DNA of 64,000 nucleotides, taken from Domibacillus antri (lineage in GTDB: Bacteria; Bacillota; Bacilli; Bacillales; Domibacillaceae). The stretch's first letter is position 1, and every line of letters starts with the position of its first letter. The stretch is from contig NZ_MSDU01000014.1 in NCBI RefSeq assembly GCF_001936625.1, positions 113,241-177,240 of the forward strand. The letters are read 5' to 3'. This document shows, piece by piece, positions 62,432 through 64,000 of this stretch. The translations under genes and the position numbers were made by a program. Under the pieces are notes generated by a model. It was not told the origin of the DNA, did not search any database, and was given only the letters and a program-made list of their open reading frames with translations.

Positions 62432-62450
62432 ATTCCGGCGTGTTTTCTTT
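62407..62450. terminator. Convergent terminator containing both stop codons
   Basis: Perfect nine-base arms CACGCCGGA (62407-62415) and TCCGGCGTG (62434-62442) with an 18-base loop, followed by TTTTCTTTTCC on the plus strand. The loop holds the stop codons of the ATPase gene (62429-62431, plus) and panE (62420-62418, minus). On the minus strand the T tract is weaker. Confidence 0.8.
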
Positions 62451-63311
62451 TCCTTTAATCATGTTGTATAGGAGCTGAAACGCTGGAACAGAGCGATGAT
62501 TCTTTTCCGCCGTTTTTAACAATACACCAACAATCGCATCAATTTCCGTCAAATTTCCCGCTTTCATATCTTTTAGCATCGAGGATTCATTATCGGCTGT
62601 CTTTGTGCAGATGGAAAGAACGGATTGAAATGTGTCTTCTGCTGTCTTATATGAAAAAACAGAAGCAAACTCCCGTGAAAGATCTTTTGCAATGGCCCGA
62701 AACCGGGCATTTTCTGCAATTTCACCGTTTTTCACTTTCAATAACGCCGTGAGTGGATTAATAATGGCATTCGCCGCCATCTTTTCAATAAGCATGTGAT
62801 AGCTATTTTCATTCCAGTCAAACCGAAATGATCCGGTTTGTAATTGATCAATGATTCCTGCTGTACCGCTTCGTAATGATCCTATATTCGTTTTATTCCG
62901 CCCGTTCACCTGAATAGTCCGCCCATCGATTTTCGCAAGCCCATGCTCAACCGAGGCAGCGTAAAGATGCGGATGGGGAACCTGCTCCAGAAAATCGAGA
63001 TGACTCATCCCGTTTTGAAGAAATAAAACAGATTGAGCAGCCGCATTTTGTAAAAGAGGAAGCACTTCTTTCATGTGATATTGTTTTACCGCCACAACGA
63101 CGAGGTCCCCCTCAACATACAGACTCTCTATTTTTTTTGAATTAACCGGATAGATGTTTTCCATATGATTTTCTAAAACACGTATTCCGCCCCGGCTAAT
63201 CATTTCTGCCTGCTGTTCCGTTCTTGTCCAGAGCGTAACGGCATGTTTTTCGCACCACTGTGCGGCAAAAAATAATCCGACGGCACCGCCGCCAATAATA
63301 TGAATGTTCAT
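62418..63311 (-). CDS. panE: 2-dehydropantoate 2-reductase (ketopantoate reductase)
   Basis: NADPH-dependent reduction of ketopantoate to pantoate, feeding the CoA pathway (see coaBC). Rossmann motif IHIIGGGAVGLFFA at the N-terminus, catalytic Lys in IEKMAANAIINPLTALL. It has 297 residues. In B. subtilis ylbQ occupies this place beside ylbP and bshC. GGAGGATAAAA precedes the ATG. Related family members reduce other 2-keto acids, but position supports PanE. Confidence 0.9.
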   Translation of the reverse strand: MNIHIIGGGAVGLFFAAQWCEKHAVTLWTRTEQQAEMISRGGIRVLENHMENIYPVNSKKIESLYVEGDLVVVAVKQYHMKEVLPLLQNAAAQSVLFLQNGMSHLDFLEQVPHPHLYAASVEHGLAKIDGRTIQVNGRNKTNIGSLRSGTAGIIDQLQTGSFRFDWNENSYHMLIEKMAANAIINPLTALLKVKNGEIAENARFRAIAKDLSREFASVFSYKTAEDTFQSVLSICTKTADNESSMLKDMKAGNLTEIDAIVGVLLKTAEKNHRSVPAFQLLYNMIKGKENTPEFMSK

Positions 63312-63392
63312 TTTTATCCTCCGTTATGTAAGCGTTATCTTACTTTCGCTACAATTTTTATCATGAATATTATATAATAAGGAGGAAGCAAT

Positions 63393-63434
63393 ATGGGAAG
63401 AACGATTGCAAAGGAGGAATTGAGTTGGGACTGA
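63393..63434 (+). CDS. Possible 13-codon leader peptide ahead of ylbP
   Basis: ATG with a strong AAGGAGG eight bases upstream opens a 13-residue ORF, MGRTIAKEELSWD. Its TGA (63432-63434) lies within the first codons of ylbP in another frame, and the ylbP ribosome-binding site AAAGGAGG lies inside it. I do not recognise the peptide. Overlap suggests translational coupling. It may also be a chance ORF. Confidence 0.4.
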   Translation: MGRTIAKEELSWD

Positions 63435-63880
63435 AAGTGGAAAATTTAAAAATGAACTTTAAAACGATTGAGGAATTCAAATCGTTTAAAGAGTATGGAC
63501 TTGAAGAGCTTTCAATGCTTGAAGAGCTTGAAATTTCAATGGTGGAAGATAATACAACTTCCCCTTTTTACGGGATTTATTACGGTGACCGCCTCGCCGC
63601 CCGTATGTGTTTGTACGTTCGCGAAGACAAGTTGAATCTTATCCCGGCAAGCGAAAAATACGTGGAAATCTGGAAGCTTGAAGTGCTGCCTGAATTTCAG
63701 AAAAAAGGGCTCGGCCTTTTACTTGTCGAATTCGCCAAGTCATTCAACTTGCCGATTATGACAAAACCCCGTGTCAAATCCCAGCCTTTCTGGAAAAAAA
63801 TGAGCTTTGTTCCGGTATCTGAAAATAGCTCACGTCTGCTCTGGGACCCTAATGCGGTGGATACACAAAAAATAAGCTGA
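63425..63880 (+). CDS. ylbP: GNAT-family N-acetyltransferase YlbP
   Basis: A 151-residue GNAT protein close to B. subtilis YlbP: FKTIEEFKSFKEYGLEELSMLEE, TSPFYGIYYGDRLAARM, and the acetyl-CoA loop region VEIWKLEVLPEFQKKGLGLLLVEFAKSF. The substrate is unknown. The start is TTG at 63425 with AAAGGAGG upstream. Divergent from panE. Confidence 0.88.
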   Translation: MGLKVENLKMNFKTIEEFKSFKEYGLEELSMLEELEISMVEDNTTSPFYGIYYGDRLAARMCLYVREDKLNLIPASEKYVEIWKLEVLPEFQKKGLGLLLVEFAKSFNLPIMTKPRVKSQPFWKKMSFVPVSENSSRLLWDPNAVDTQKIS

Positions 63881-63900
63881 ACAAAAAAGAGTTGCCTCAA

Positions 63901-64000
63901 TGGACTGCACCCCGAATGTTAGACATCATCTAACATTTGGAGGTGCTTTTCTTTTGGCTAAATTTACGGATGAAGAAAGAATGAAAGCTGTGAAACAATA
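63901..64000 (+). mobile_element. Left end of an IS3-family insertion sequence (runs off window)
   Basis: The element appears to start at TGGACTGCACCCCGAATG (63901), with the 5'-TG end and terminal inverted-repeat style of IS3-family elements. A perfect nine-pair hairpin AATGTTAGA-CATCA-TCTAACATT (63915-63937) lies before the transposase start. The right end and target duplication are outside the window, so family and boundary are inferred. Confidence 0.6.
63954..64000 (+). CDS. IS3-family transposase OrfA, N-terminus (partial)
   Basis: Reads from TTG at 63954: MAKFTDEERMKAVKQ and continues off the window. This is the typical opening of the helix-turn-helix DNA-binding OrfA of IS3-like elements. 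GGAGG lies about ten bases upstream. Only 15 codons are visible. Confidence 0.55.
   Translation, partial: MAKFTDEERMKAVKQ

Noticed and set aside
63361..63385. TATAAT at 63373 as the ylbP promoter
   Set aside because: It abuts the AAGGAGG site, so a transcript starting there would lack the ribosome-binding site of the leader ORF. No -35 is evident.

Overview
The window is core chromosome of an endospore-forming Firmicute, almost certainly a member of the Bacillaceae. The evidence is the sporulation set (spoVM, sigG, sigE, spoIIGA, spoVE, spoVD), PyrR- and T-box-controlled leaders, bacillithiol synthesis (bshC), and a gene order that follows Bacillus subtilis, here mostly on the minus strand. 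Protein identity to B. subtilis is clear but moderate, so I do not name a genus. All comparisons with B. subtilis gene order are from memory.

Layout from left to right. Positions 1-16.6 kb: recG (partial), fakA, yloU, rpmB (plus strand), spoVM, thiN, rpe, rsgA, prkC, prpC, rlmN, rsmB, fmt, def, priA, coaBC, rpoZ, gmk, remA. This is a tightly overlapped block for ribosome maturation, formylation and deformylation of Met, Ser/Thr phospho-signalling, replication restart and CoA synthesis. 16.7-18.5 kb: rqcH on the plus strand, then a phased GC-rich repeat. 18.7-29.1 kb: the pyrimidine operon pyrR-pyrB-C-AA-AB-K-D-F-E, transcribed leftward from a strong promoter and controlled by PyrR attenuators, without pyrP. 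29.1-33.6 kb: rluD, lspA, and ileS with its T-box leader. 33.6-45.8 kb: divIVA, ylmH, ylmG, sepF, ylmE, ylmD, ylmC, sigG, sigE, spoIIGA, ftsZ, ftsA, divIB, murB, murG. 45.9-58.7 kb: spoVE, murD, mraY, murE, spoVD, pbpB, ftsL, rsmH, mraZ, bshC. Together the last two blocks form the division and cell-wall (dcw) cluster, with the sporulation sigma genes inside it.

58.8-62.4 kb: a three-gene ferric-iron ABC importer on the plus strand, with a Fur box in its promoter. It sits between bshC and panE, which are neighbours in B. subtilis, so it is the one clearly accessory module. 62.4-63.9 kb: panE (minus) and the ylbP acetyltransferase gene (plus). From 63901 to the window end: the left end of an IS3-type insertion sequence.

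I found no CRISPR array, prophage, tRNA or rRNA, and no convincing new multi-gene system. The observations most worth a second look are small-scale. They are the 20-21 bp phased repeat after rqcH; two PyrR hairpins where pyrP would be; a pyrR ribosome-binding site inside its own terminator; spoVM starting at a TTG that overlaps the thiN stop; a spoVE reading frame whose conserved N-terminus has no start codon; a hairpin whose loop carries two convergent stop codons; a 13-codon leader ORF overlapping ylbP; and an IS that appears to split a terminator.
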